Below the pieces are notes generated by a model. It did no database searches, was not told where the DNA came from, and worked only from the letters and a program-made list of their open reading frames with translations. From JANMZR01 sp031383555 (lineage in GTDB: Bacteria; Bacteroidota; Bacteroidia; Cytophagales; Spirosomataceae), in NCBI GenBank assembly GCA_031383555.1, contig JANMZR010000171.1, positions 1 through 13,507 of the forward strand: a stretch of 13,507 bases of DNA, in the 5' to 3' direction. Positions 1-7,283 of this stretch are shown here, in pieces (position 1 is the first letter of the stretch; every line of letters begins with the position of its first letter). A program made the translations under genes and the position numbers.

Positions 1-63
1 CCTGTGATATATTTGGCTCATTATTGGATTGATAGATATTTGGGGATTGGAAAAAACGAATAA
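1..63 (+). CDS. C-terminal end of an unidentified protein (partial, cut by window edge)
   Basis: Frame 1 is open from the first base and ends at TAA (61-63), giving 20 residues that read PVIYLAHYWIDRYLGIGKNE. The other two + frames stop within the first 30 bases. The hydrophobic and aromatic start followed by a polar Lys/Asn/Glu end would suit the last membrane segment and tail of a membrane protein, but 20 residues are too few to assign a family. It would be convergent with the cupin gene, whose stop lies 21 bases further on. It could equally be a chance open stretch, so confidence is low. Confidence 0.35.
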   Translation, partial: PVIYLAHYWIDRYLGIGKNE

Positions 64-83
64 AGAATAGGGTTGATTTTGAA

Positions 84-590
84 TTATTTTAATCTAGAAT
101 TATTCCAAATTTGTAATAATGATCCTTTTACCCCAAAAACAGGGTCAGCCTCAGGTAATTTAACCTTTGAAATATTTTCAATAATTCCAAATTCATTTTC
201 TTTTAAATCAGTACACATATCCCAATCTAGACCATTTGGATAGCCACCAACTATCTGATAATCAAGCTTATTGGAAATTGAATAATGGCCAACTCCCGCT
301 GGTAAAATTATTACATCACCTTGCTTGGCCTCTAAAAATACTCCATTTAGTCCACCAATTTTTAGCGAAACAAAACCTTTAGCCACTCCCAAAACCTCAT
401 GTGTATTGCTATGGAAGTGATCATAAGTCAATACAACATCCCGCCAATTATTTCCCCAATTATTTTCTTGAAATTTTCTTTCAAAGTATGTGGCACAATC
501 GTCAGATTCACAAATATTTGAATAAACAATCACAGGCAAAAAACTATTGGGAATTACACCATCATTTTCAAAAAAATAGGTTTTTAACAT
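84..590 (-). CDS. YjlB-like cupin-domain protein
   Basis: A single-domain cupin of 168 residues; the molecular function of the family is not established. The N-terminal pattern (YFFENDGVIPNS, LPVIVY) and the later PxGLDWDMC and DPVFG motifs resemble Bacillus subtilis YjlB as I remember it. Cupin motif 1 is at about residues 57-72 (H58, H60, H64, E65, then G68 and G72) and motif 2 at about 91-107 (GD, PAG, H102), so the metal ligands expected for a bicupin-fold metalloprotein are all present. I chose the ATG at 588-590 because the homologous region starts there; the frame extends to 665, but the extra 25 residues are unlike the family and would overlap the methyltransferase gene. It starts 25 bases after that gene's stop on the same strand, so the two are probably co-transcribed. 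Substrate is unknown. Confidence 0.85.
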   Translation of the reverse strand: MLKTYFFENDGVIPNSFLPVIVYSNICESDDCATYFERKFQENNWGNNWRDVVLTYDHFHSNTHEVLGVAKGFVSLKIGGLNGVFLEAKQGDVIILPAGVGHYSISNKLDYQIVGGYPNGLDWDMCTDLKENEFGIIENISKVKLPEADPVFGVKGSLLQIWNNSRLK

Positions 591-615
591 AAATCCAATT
601 AAACAATTCAACAAT

Positions 616-1356
616 TTATTTTCTAAAAAAATTATCCAACAAAATTCCAGTAGCAATACCAGCATTTAGTGACTCAGCTCCTCCTCTTTTTGGAATAGTA
701 ATTCGTTGATTTACAAATACTTCAACATCTTTTGAAATTCCATTCGATTCATTTCCAATTAATAAATAGCCCGATTTAGGCAATACAATATTGTATATAG
801 ATTGACCATCCATAAAAGCTCCTCCAACAAATACCCCCTTTTGTTTTTCGAAATATTTCACCAAATCTGTGTAAAAAACAGAAACTCTCAAAAAAGAACC
901 CATAGTTGCCGCAATAACTTTTGCATTATATAAATCAACTGTATTTTCAGAACAAACTATTTTTTTCAAACCATACCAATCTGCAATTCTAATAATAGTA
1001 CCCAAATTACCTGGGTCCCGAATATCATCCAACACTAGTACCAATTCGTTTTGAGCCAATAATTCCCGGTTTTCTTTCGTTTTTACAATAGCAATAGCAG
1101 CATTATTACTTGAAAATGACCCCATTTGTTCTAATTCGGTTTCGGTGGCTATTTCTACTATTTGGTTTTGCTTATCAAATGCTTTTATATTTTCTTTGTG
1201 AAATGTTGAAGTGGCATAAATTGTAACTATAGAATAAGAAGAATTGAGTAGTTCTAGCACGTTTTTTGCACCTTCTACAATAAAAAATTGATGTTGCTGC
1301 CTGAATTTCTTTAGCTGCAACGATTGAATAAATTTAATTTGGTTTTTCGTAATCAT
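616..1356 (-). CDS. SpoU/TrmH-family (SPOUT) RNA 2'-O-methyltransferase
   Basis: A 246-residue protein of the SpoU class, which transfers a methyl group from S-adenosylmethionine to ribose 2'-OH in rRNA or tRNA. The N-terminal part (about 1-100) is a substrate-binding domain with the typical FIVEGAKNVLE stretch (25-35). The catalytic knot domain carries motif 1 (LDDIRDPGNLGTIIR, 109-123, with N117 and R123), motif 2 (AKVIAATMGSFLRV, about 145-158), the GNESNGIS loop (201-208) and motif 3 (IPKRGGAESLNAGIATGI, 221-238). All signature residues are present and the length is normal. The target nucleotide cannot be deduced from sequence, so I give no gene symbol such as rlmB or trmH. ATG at 1354-1356. 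Its 5' end overlaps the apparent 5' end of the divergent tamL gene, and it is followed 25 bases later by the cupin gene. Confidence 0.9.
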   Translation of the reverse strand: MITKNQIKFIQSLQLKKFRQQHQFFIVEGAKNVLELLNSSYSIVTIYATSTFHKENIKAFDKQNQIVEIATETELEQMGSFSSNNAAIAIVKTKENRELLAQNELVLVLDDIRDPGNLGTIIRIADWYGLKKIVCSENTVDLYNAKVIAATMGSFLRVSVFYTDLVKYFEKQKGVFVGGAFMDGQSIYNIVLPKSGYLLIGNESNGISKDVEVFVNQRITIPKRGGAESLNAGIATGILLDNFFRK

Positions 1357-3804
1357 ATAATTATCAAACAGTTACATTACAAATATTTCATTTTATTCTT
1401 CCTTTTTTTCGCAAAAAACTTGTGTTTAGGGCAAAATAAAAATGGAATATTATTAGCCAATCAACAATTTGTTGGCAACAATTCAGTTACCAGCGACGAA
1501 CTTTCTAGTATACTTCCCCAAAAAACCAATAAAAAATTCCTAAGAATAATCCGCTTTAAACTTTGGCTTTATAACCAAGGTTTAACAAAACACCAAAAAA
1601 ACTTGGTATCAAAAAAATATGAAAACAAAATTAGTGATGCCAATAGCGCTTTTTTAGAAAAAACTAAAAATATTTCAGCAAAATCTTTGAAATATCGTAA
1701 ATTAAAAGACAAACGTGACAAAATAATAGAAAAAAATGAAGCAAAAATAAAGGATGGCAATTGGCTAATGACCAAAGTAGGAGAAGCCCCAATCTATTAT
1801 TCTGAAACAATTGCCCAAAAAAATGTTGAAAATATCAGAAAATATCTTTTCAACAAAGGTCTATTTAATGCAAGTGCCTCTTTTATAGTGGACACAGTTC
1901 AACAAAAATCTGCCAATGTAACTTATTTTATCAATGAAAGAAATCAATATATAGTTAAAACAATTAAGCGAACAACAAATGACTTATTGATAGAAAAAAT
2001 AATTGAAAAAAATGACTTTGAATCAAAAATAAAAGTAAATCAAAAATTTAATGAGGCAAATTTGGCCGAGGAGCGTACAAGAATTGAAAACCTTTTAAGA
2101 AACAACGGATATTATCAATTTAACAAAAACCAAATTAAATATAAAGTACAATATTTGCCTATCGATCAAAACAATGAGGTAAATATTAGTATAAATATTT
2201 CTCCTTTAGTTGAAGGCAAAAATGAAATTTCTTATGAGATTGGAAAGGTAGAATTTATTGTTGATGCAACTTCTAATAATAATAATCAGACTGAAATTCA
2301 GGTAGATACAATAAACAATAAAGGTATTAGCTATATTTTTGTAGGTCAAAAATTTTCGCCAAAATTTCTCCATAAAAAAATATTTTTGCGACCTGGTGAG
2401 CTTTATAATCAAGCCAACCAATATGAAACCCAAAAAGCATTACAAAATTTAGATCAGTTCAAGTTTGCCAATCCAAGTTTTGATACACTTAATAACAAAT
2501 TAAACATAAAAATTTATACGCTTCCTTTAGAAAAATATCAATTCACTGGAGAAGGCGGCTTAAATGTATTTTTGGGCGCCCCTGGCCCTTTTGTAAATGC
2601 TACACTCAAAATTCGAAATATTTTTGGTGGCCTTGAATCGCTCGAAAACTCAGTTAGAGTAGGTTATGAAGGACAAAGTGGCCTTATAAACAAAGGAAGT
2701 TTTGATGCTGGTTTTAATTCAACTATAAATATTCCACAGATATTTTTACCATGGAACTTTAGTAGTTTAGACAAAAATAACCCCAGAACTCAATTAGGTG
2801 TTGGCTTTAATTATTCTGATCGCTATGATTATAAAAGGCTAAACTTCAAACTCGCCGCCAATTATAGCTGGCAGAAATCTCAGAAAAATCAGTTTAACTT
2901 TTCTCTTGTTGACCTTAATTTAATTAATACGCCTTTTTTAAGAAAAGGATTTGAAGCAATTCTTGATTCATTAAAAAACCAAGGGAATAATCTCAAAGAA
3001 TCTTTTGGAAAGTCATTTGTATCCTCATTATCTGGCTCTTATGTTTATAATGATAATTTTCTTGGTCAATCGCAAAAAGGTAAATATTTGCGACTTTATG
3101 GAGAATTGGGAGGTAATTTATTGAATTTTAGTAAAAACGGAGAACTAGACTTTGTAAATGACATTTTGGGAAACAACCTTAATTATTTCAAATTTATACG
3201 TATTCTGGCCGATTACCGTAAGTTTATACCGGTTGGAAGCAATTCGAATAATATTTTTGCTTTTAGATTAAACACAGGCTTGGCAATATCTTACAGTAAA
3301 GACTCCGAAGTTTTGCCGTATGAAAAATATCTTTTTGCTGGCGGTAGCTATAGCTTAAGAGCTTGGGAGCCAAGGCGGCTGGGTCTAAACAAAAGCATCG
3401 CCCAAAATAATTCTAACGCTGAGCTTACTTATAACCAAGAGCAGCCCGGCAATTTACTTATAGAAAGCAGTTTAGAGTATCGATTCCCAATTGCAAAAAT
3501 GTATGGCCAGCTTAACGGGGCTTGGTTTGTGGATATGGGCAATGTTTGGACTATCAAAAAAACCGGAATTAATGAAAAAGATTCGGATTTTAAGTTGAAA
3601 GATATGGCTAAACAATTGGCAGTTGGTACAGGTTTTGGATTGAGGTATGATTTCACCTATTTCGTAATAAGGCTTGATGCAGCCGCAAAGGTAATTGAGC
3701 CCTTACTTGGAAAAGACAGGTATGTGTTGGATGATTTTTTTAGAAAAAACAAAGAAAGCAGCTATAAATTAAACTGGAATATAGGAATTGGGTATCCTTT
3801 TTAA
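1324..3804 (+). CDS. tamL: TamL/BamA-superfamily outer-membrane assembly protein
   Basis: An Omp85-superfamily protein of up to 826 residues, expected in the outer membrane, where TamA/TamL works with TamB in envelope assembly. In order: a hydrophobic signal segment (about 20-36, YFILFFLFFAKNLCLG); a basic, low-complexity Lys/Asn-rich stretch (about 85-145) that TamL proteins usually have; POTRA-like regions (about 150-400); and a beta-barrel from about 405 with GGLNVFLGAPGPF at its entry. GGSYSLRAW (about 673-681) is the barrel loop-6 motif in the form usual in Bacteroidota. The chain ends in Phe, as outer-membrane proteins do. The start is uncertain: no in-frame ATG precedes residue 149. 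TTG at 1324 or 1339 would overlap the divergent methyltransferase by 33 or 18 bases; a later ATT/ATA start is possible. The Cys at about residue 34 lacks a good lipobox. No tamB follows. Family confidence is high, start confidence low. Confidence 0.88.
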   Translation: MNKFNLVFRNHIIIKQLHYKYFILFFLFFAKNLCLGQNKNGILLANQQFVGNNSVTSDELSSILPQKTNKKFLRIIRFKLWLYNQGLTKHQKNLVSKKYENKISDANSAFLEKTKNISAKSLKYRKLKDKRDKIIEKNEAKIKDGNWLMTKVGEAPIYYSETIAQKNVENIRKYLFNKGLFNASASFIVDTVQQKSANVTYFINERNQYIVKTIKRTTNDLLIEKIIEKNDFESKIKVNQKFNEANLAEERTRIENLLRNNGYYQFNKNQIKYKVQYLPIDQNNEVNISINISPLVEGKNEISYEIGKVEFIVDATSNNNNQTEIQVDTINNKGISYIFVGQKFSPKFLHKKIFLRPGELYNQANQYETQKALQNLDQFKFANPSFDTLNNKLNIKIYTLPLEKYQFTGEGGLNVFLGAPGPFVNATLKIRNIFGGLESLENSVRVGYEGQSGLINKGSFDAGFNSTINIPQIFLPWNFSSLDKNNPRTQLGVGFNYSDRYDYKRLNFKLAANYSWQKSQKNQFNFSLVDLNLINTPFLRKGFEAILDSLKNQGNNLKESFGKSFVSSLSGSYVYNDNFLGQSQKGKYLRLYGELGGNLLNFSKNGELDFVNDILGNNLNYFKFIRILADYRKFIPVGSNSNNIFAFRLNTGLAISYSKDSEVLPYEKYLFAGGSYSLRAWEPRRLGLNKSIAQNNSNAELTYNQEQPGNLLIESSLEYRFPIAKMYGQLNGAWFVDMGNVWTIKKTGINEKDSDFKLKDMAKQLAVGTGFGLRYDFTYFVIRLDAAAKVIEPLLGKDRYVLDDFFRKNKESSYKLNWNIGIGYPF

Positions 3805-3843
3805 AAGCAATTACTAAAAAAGGGTAATAATCTGAATTTTATT

Positions 3844-3858
3844 CTGCCATTTTGTCAG
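3844..3858. promoter_or_regulatory. 15-bp imperfect dyad upstream of miaB (candidate regulator site)
   Basis: The sequence CTGCCATTTTGTCAG is an interrupted inverted repeat: CTGCCA, three bases, TGTCAG, with one mismatch between the arms. Its right half, extended to TTTGTCAGTA (3851-3860), occurs base for base upstream of groES (10385-10394). It sits just before and partly overlaps the upstream half of the candidate miaB promoter. That it binds a protein is an inference; the Fis-type activator encoded in this operon is an obvious candidate. Confidence 0.4.
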
Positions 3859-3885
3859 TATTTCTCAAAAATTCAATTAATTTTG
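3852..3885 (+). promoter_or_regulatory. Candidate Bacteroidota-type promoter for miaB
   Basis: TAATTTTG at 3878-3885 is a perfect match to the phylum's TAnnTTTG -7 element. A TTG at 3852-3854 (part of TTTG) lies 23 bases upstream, within the accepted spacing for the -33 element. Transcription would start near 3892, giving a leader of about 20 bases before the TTG start of miaB. It would serve miaB, the sigma-54 activator gene and lptE. Confidence 0.5.
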
Positions 3886-3912
3886 TAGTTCAAAAAAAGG
3901 GAAATAATAAGA

Positions 3913-5331
3913 TTGAAAACATTAGAAATACTTACTGAAACTGAGAAAGAGGAAATAGAATTACCAAAAATCAGTAGTGATGAGCACAAAATTGGCACTA
4001 AGAAACTGTACATAGAAAGCTACGGTTGCCAAATGAACTTTGCTGATTCTGAGGTAGTTAGCGCCATAATGCGAAACGAAGGCTTTAGTACAACTTCTGA
4101 CTTTAATGACGCTGACGTATTATTGTTAAATACCTGCGCCATTCGTGAAAACGCTGAAATAAAGGTTCGTAACCGTCTCAAACACTTCATACCAGTAAAA
4201 AGAAAAAACCCAAACGTTGTAATAGGAATATTGGGCTGTATGGCGGAGCGATTGAAAGCAAAGCTATTAGAGGAAGAAAAAATAGTAGATTTAATTGCAG
4301 GCCCTGATGCCTATCGTGACCTTCCCAACTTAGTTTTCGAGGCTGAGTCTGGCCAAAAAGCAGTGAATGTTTTCCTTTCCAAAGAGGAAACTTATGCCGA
4401 TATCTCACCTATTCGATTGAATTCCAATGGTGTAACATCACTAGTTTCAATTATGCGAGGTTGTGATAATATGTGCTCATTTTGCGTAGTGCCATATACA
4501 CGTGGGCGAGAACGCTCTCGTGAGCCCGAGTCAATCATTAAGGAAGTTAGTCAACTTTTTAGTGATGGCTACAAAGAAGTTACACTATTAGGTCAAAATG
4601 TTGACTCCTATAAATGGAAAAATACTGAGAAGGAAACAGTTGTGAGCTTTGCACAGCTTTTGGAAAAAGTAGCTTTGATTAATCCAGAACTGCGAATAAG
4701 GTTTTCAACTTCACACCCAAAAGACATTAATGATGAGGTGCTTTATACTATTAAAAAGCACAAAAATATCTGTAATTATATTCACTTGCCAGCACAAAGC
4801 GGTAGTTCGAGAATATTAGAACTGATGAACAGAACTTATGACAGAGATTGGTATTTAAATAGAATAAGTAAAATAAGAGAAATCATAGGTGAAGATTGTG
4901 GTATTTCGCATGATATGATAACAGGATTTTGTACAGAAACCGAGGAAGATCACCAACAAACACTGTCATTAATGGAAGAAGTAAAATTCAACTTTGGTTA
5001 TATGTTTTCCTATTCTGAACGACCGGGCACACCAGCGGCCAAAAAATTGATTGATGACGTGTCCGAGGAAACAAAGCAAAGACGTTTGACCGAAATAATT
5101 GATTTACAACATATTCATTCTTACCAAAACAACCTTAAAGCAGTTGGTAAAATACATAAAGTATTGATAGAAGGTTTTTCGAAAAAATCAACTGACTTTT
5201 TAGTAGGCAGAAACGACGAAAATAAAATGATTGTTTTCCCAAAAGAGCAATTTAAAAAAGGCGAATATGTAAATGTGCTCGTCAAAGAATGCAATAAGGC
5301 AACGTTAAAAGGTGTGGCGATTCAAGTTTGA
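3913..5331 (+). CDS. miaB: tRNA-2-methylthio-N6-dimethylallyladenosine synthase MiaB
   Basis: A radical-SAM methylthiotransferase that adds a 2-methylthio group to N6-isopentenyl-adenosine at position 37 of tRNAs reading codons that begin with U. The UPF0004 domain supplies three cysteines for the auxiliary iron-sulfur cluster: C39 (ESYGCQMN), C75 (LLNTCAIRE) and C109 (GILGCMAERL). The radical-SAM CxxxCxxC is C184, C188 and C191 (MRGCDNMCSFCVVPYTRGRE). A TRAM RNA-binding domain occupies about 405-472. The length of 472 residues fits the family. The start is TTG at 3913; the first in-frame ATG encodes M41, after the essential C39, so it cannot be the start. About 30 residues precede the conserved KKLYIESYG, as in other Bacteroidota MiaB proteins. 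It heads the run miaB - sigma-54 activator - lptE. Confidence 0.97.
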   Translation: MKTLEILTETEKEEIELPKISSDEHKIGTKKLYIESYGCQMNFADSEVVSAIMRNEGFSTTSDFNDADVLLLNTCAIRENAEIKVRNRLKHFIPVKRKNPNVVIGILGCMAERLKAKLLEEEKIVDLIAGPDAYRDLPNLVFEAESGQKAVNVFLSKEETYADISPIRLNSNGVTSLVSIMRGCDNMCSFCVVPYTRGRERSREPESIIKEVSQLFSDGYKEVTLLGQNVDSYKWKNTEKETVVSFAQLLEKVALINPELRIRFSTSHPKDINDEVLYTIKKHKNICNYIHLPAQSGSSRILELMNRTYDRDWYLNRISKIREIIGEDCGISHDMITGFCTETEEDHQQTLSLMEEVKFNFGYMFSYSERPGTPAAKKLIDDVSEETKQRRLTEIIDLQHIHSYQNNLKAVGKIHKVLIEGFSKKSTDFLVGRNDENKMIVFPKEQFKKGEYVNVLVKECNKATLKGVAIQV

Positions 5332-5357
5332 AAATTTCAATATTAGGCAACTATTAA

Positions 5358-5404
5358 GACTTATAATTTTTAACACTTACGACTTTTAAAGACTTTCGAC
5401 TTTT
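5358..5404 (+). repeat. Short GACTT-type direct repeats before the activator gene
   Basis: GACTT occurs four times between the miaB stop and the next gene (starting at 5358, 5381, 5391 and 5398), and CGACTTTT occurs twice (5380-5387 and 5397-5404, 17 bases apart). The rest of this 87-base spacer is T-rich and shows neither a clear promoter nor a terminator hairpin, which is consistent with read-through from miaB. It could be simple-sequence drift or a binding site; the sequence does not decide. Confidence 0.35.
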
Positions 5405-5418
5405 TACAATATTTTTAA

Positions 5419-6717
5419 ATGCAACCTTCAGAAATTCAGACTATTAAAGCCCGATTTGGGATCATTGGAAACTCTCCCCTGCTCAATCAGGCCATTGAAG
5501 TAGCCACACAGGTAGCTCCAACAGACTTGAGTGTGCTCATCTCAGGCGAAAGTGGTAGCGGAAAAGAATCATTTTCAAAAATAATACATACTTTAAGTGC
5601 AAAAAAGCATGGTCAGTTTATAGCTATCAACTGTGGAGCTATTCCTGAAGGCACTATTGATTCGGAATTATTTGGCCATGAAAAAGGCTCATTTACAGGT
5701 GCTACAGAAGCCAGAAAAGGTTACTTTGAGGTAACCGATGGCGGCACAATATTTCTTGATGAAGTAGCAGAAATGCCTCTTGGAACACAAGCGAGGCTCC
5801 TTAGAGTTTTAGAAACAGGTGAATTTATAAGAGTAGGTTCGTCAAAAACGCAAAAAACGAATGTGCGGGTTATTGCAGCTACAAATGTTAACCTTTTGGA
5901 GGCAATAAATAAAAAAGAGTTCAGAGAAGACTTATTTTACAGATTAAATTCTGTGCCTTTATATGTGCCTCCTTTGCGAGAAAGAGGTAAAGATATTGAA
6001 TTGATATTCAGAAAGTTCACTACGGATTTTGCAGAAAAATACAGGATAAAACCAATTGCTTTAACAGAGGAGGCCAAAGAGTTACTTTTGAATTATCCTT
6101 TTCCTGGTAATATTCGGCAGCTTAAAAATATTTCTGAGCAAATATCAATATTAGAGTCAAAAAATGGAACTGTGGTTGATGAAACTACTTTAGCCAAGTA
6201 TTTGCCTCAAAATCAAAAAATTACTAGTACAAGTCTGAGCAAATTGAATATGTTTTCGCATGAAGAAAACTCAATGAATGAGCGAGAAATATTGTATAAG
6301 GTATTGTTTGAAATGAAACGAGATATGAGTGATTTGAAAAAATTAGTTTTACAAATGATCAATTCAAATGGTGATTATGACTCTAATATTTTAAAGACCA
6401 ATCCTTCGTTATTTAAAAATATTGATGTTGAAGTTGTAAATGAAAATAATTTTGAACCAACACAAAGAACCAACCTGACGAATGAGGTTAAGCTTTTGCC
6501 GATTGAAACAAAAGTTCATAAACCAGAAGAGAATATTTTAGACATTTCGCATGAAACTGAGGAAGTTTCGTTATCGTTGGAAAGGCAAGAAAAAGACATG
6601 ATTACCAAAGCCTTAAAGAAAAATAAAAATAAACGCAAATATGCAGCTGCTGATTTGGGTATCTCGGAGCGAACACTTTACCGCAAAATAAAACAATATG
6701 ATATTGAAGAAGTTTGA
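5419..6717 (+). CDS. Sigma-54-dependent Fis-family transcriptional activator (no receiver domain)
   Basis: An AAA+ enhancer-binding protein that uses ATP hydrolysis to remodel sigma-54 RNA polymerase at -24/-12 promoters. There is essentially no N-terminal sensor: the AAA+ domain begins by about residue 13 (FGIIGNSP). Walker A is GESGSGKE (43-50); the sigma-54-contacting GAFTGA loop reads GSFTGA (90-95), a substitution seen in other family members; Walker B is TIFLDE (110-115); the sensor and arginine-finger region (REDLFYRLN) follows at about 175-185. The AAA+ part ends near 250. A poorly conserved, polar linker (about 255-385) leads to a Fis-type helix-turn-helix (about 387-430, AAADLGISERTLYRKIK). 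With no receiver, GAF or PAS domain, control must come from a partner protein, its own level, or the linker. The ATG start lies 87 bases after miaB, and the stop lies 28 bases before lptE. Confidence 0.95.
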   Translation: MQPSEIQTIKARFGIIGNSPLLNQAIEVATQVAPTDLSVLISGESGSGKESFSKIIHTLSAKKHGQFIAINCGAIPEGTIDSELFGHEKGSFTGATEARKGYFEVTDGGTIFLDEVAEMPLGTQARLLRVLETGEFIRVGSSKTQKTNVRVIAATNVNLLEAINKKEFREDLFYRLNSVPLYVPPLRERGKDIELIFRKFTTDFAEKYRIKPIALTEEAKELLLNYPFPGNIRQLKNISEQISILESKNGTVVDETTLAKYLPQNQKITSTSLSKLNMFSHEENSMNEREILYKVLFEMKRDMSDLKKLVLQMINSNGDYDSNILKTNPSLFKNIDVEVVNENNFEPTQRTNLTNEVKLLPIETKVHKPEENILDISHETEEVSLSLERQEKDMITKALKKNKNKRKYAAADLGISERTLYRKIKQYDIEEV

Positions 6718-6745
6718 AAATCAGGCTCTCAAAAAAAGATTTTTT

Positions 6746-7267
6746 ATGAAAATTATAAATTCGAAATTCCTATTTATTTCTTTTAATCTACTCATTCTCT
6801 GCCTTTTAATATCAGGCTGTGGAACCTATTCTTTTAAAGGAAGTACATTATCAGCCGACCTGAAAACGATTGCCATAAGTAATTTCACATTAGCTGCAGC
6901 CGGAGGGCCTGCCAATTTGGGCAATACAATCACTGAAAAAGTAAAAGAATATTATCAACGAAATACACAACTAAAGCTCAAACCAGCCAATACCGATTTG
7001 ATGTTAGAAGGTAGTGTTGTTGGCTATGACCTATCACCCCAAGCACCAACTTCTCAAGACAAAGCTGGCTTAAATAGGCTTACGATTACTATTCAGGTGA
7101 AGTTTTCAAATAATAAAGACGAAGAAAAAAACTTTGACCAAAACTTCTCTTTTTATGCTGATTTCAATCAAACACAAACACTAAGTCAGGTTGAGAGTAA
7201 GTTGATTCCAATTATTTTAGATCAAATAATTCTCGATATTTTCAATAAATCAGCGGGCGATTGGTAG
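6746..7267 (+). CDS. lptE: LptE-like LPS-assembly lipoprotein
   Basis: A predicted lipoprotein of 173 residues. LptE sits in the outer membrane with the LptD barrel and helps deliver lipopolysaccharide to the cell surface. The signal peptide has a basic start, a hydrophobic core (about 8-22) and the lipobox LISG-C25, followed by GTYSFKGSTL, the usual start of the mature LptE in Bacteroidota. The rest matches the family layout: DLKTIAISNF, a helix with ITEKVKEYY, and a beta-rich LMLEGSVVGYDLSP region. I chose the ATG at 6746 because it places a proper signal peptide first; an upstream frame start at 6698 would overlap the activator gene and add a hydrophilic leader. Identification rests on overall pattern and gene order, since LptE is poorly conserved. 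Its stop is only 6 bases from the convergent stop of the next gene. Confidence 0.85.
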   Translation: MKIINSKFLFISFNLLILCLLISGCGTYSFKGSTLSADLKTIAISNFTLAAAGGPANLGNTITEKVKEYYQRNTQLKLKPANTDLMLEGSVVGYDLSPQAPTSQDKAGLNRLTITIQVKFSNNKDEEKNFDQNFSFYADFNQTQTLSQVESKLIPIILDQIILDIFNKSAGDW

Positions 7268-7283
7268 TTAAAATCATTTTAAC
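7267..7283. terminator. AT-rich palindrome across the convergent stops (weak bidirectional terminator?)
   Basis: GTTAAAATCATTTTAAC is a perfect 17-base palindrome with a single central base, spanning the end of lptE and the stop of the convergent membrane-protein gene. Its position is right for a bidirectional terminator, but the arms are almost all A/T, there is no proper loop, and the flanking T-run is short, so its strength is doubtful. Confidence 0.25.

Noticed and set aside
401..592. Open frame of 63 codons on the + strand inside the cupin gene
   Set aside because: It lies antisense to a well-supported cupin, shows no recognisable family and has a low-complexity composition.
591..665. 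Upstream extension of the cupin gene by 25 residues (MLVLLLEFCWIIF...)
   Set aside because: It looks like a hydrophobic leader but overlaps the methyltransferase gene in another frame, is its antiparallel-free shadow on the same strand, and the YjlB-like homology begins at the internal ATG at 588-590.
1569..2433. Antisense open frames of about 70 residues inside tamL
   Set aside because: They are Phe/Ile-rich reflections of the Lys/Asn-rich coding strand and show no domain or start context.
6698..6745. Upstream start for lptE overlapping the activator gene
   Set aside because: It would place a hydrophilic stretch before the signal peptide. The ATG at 6746 gives a normal lipoprotein signal with its Cys at residue 25.
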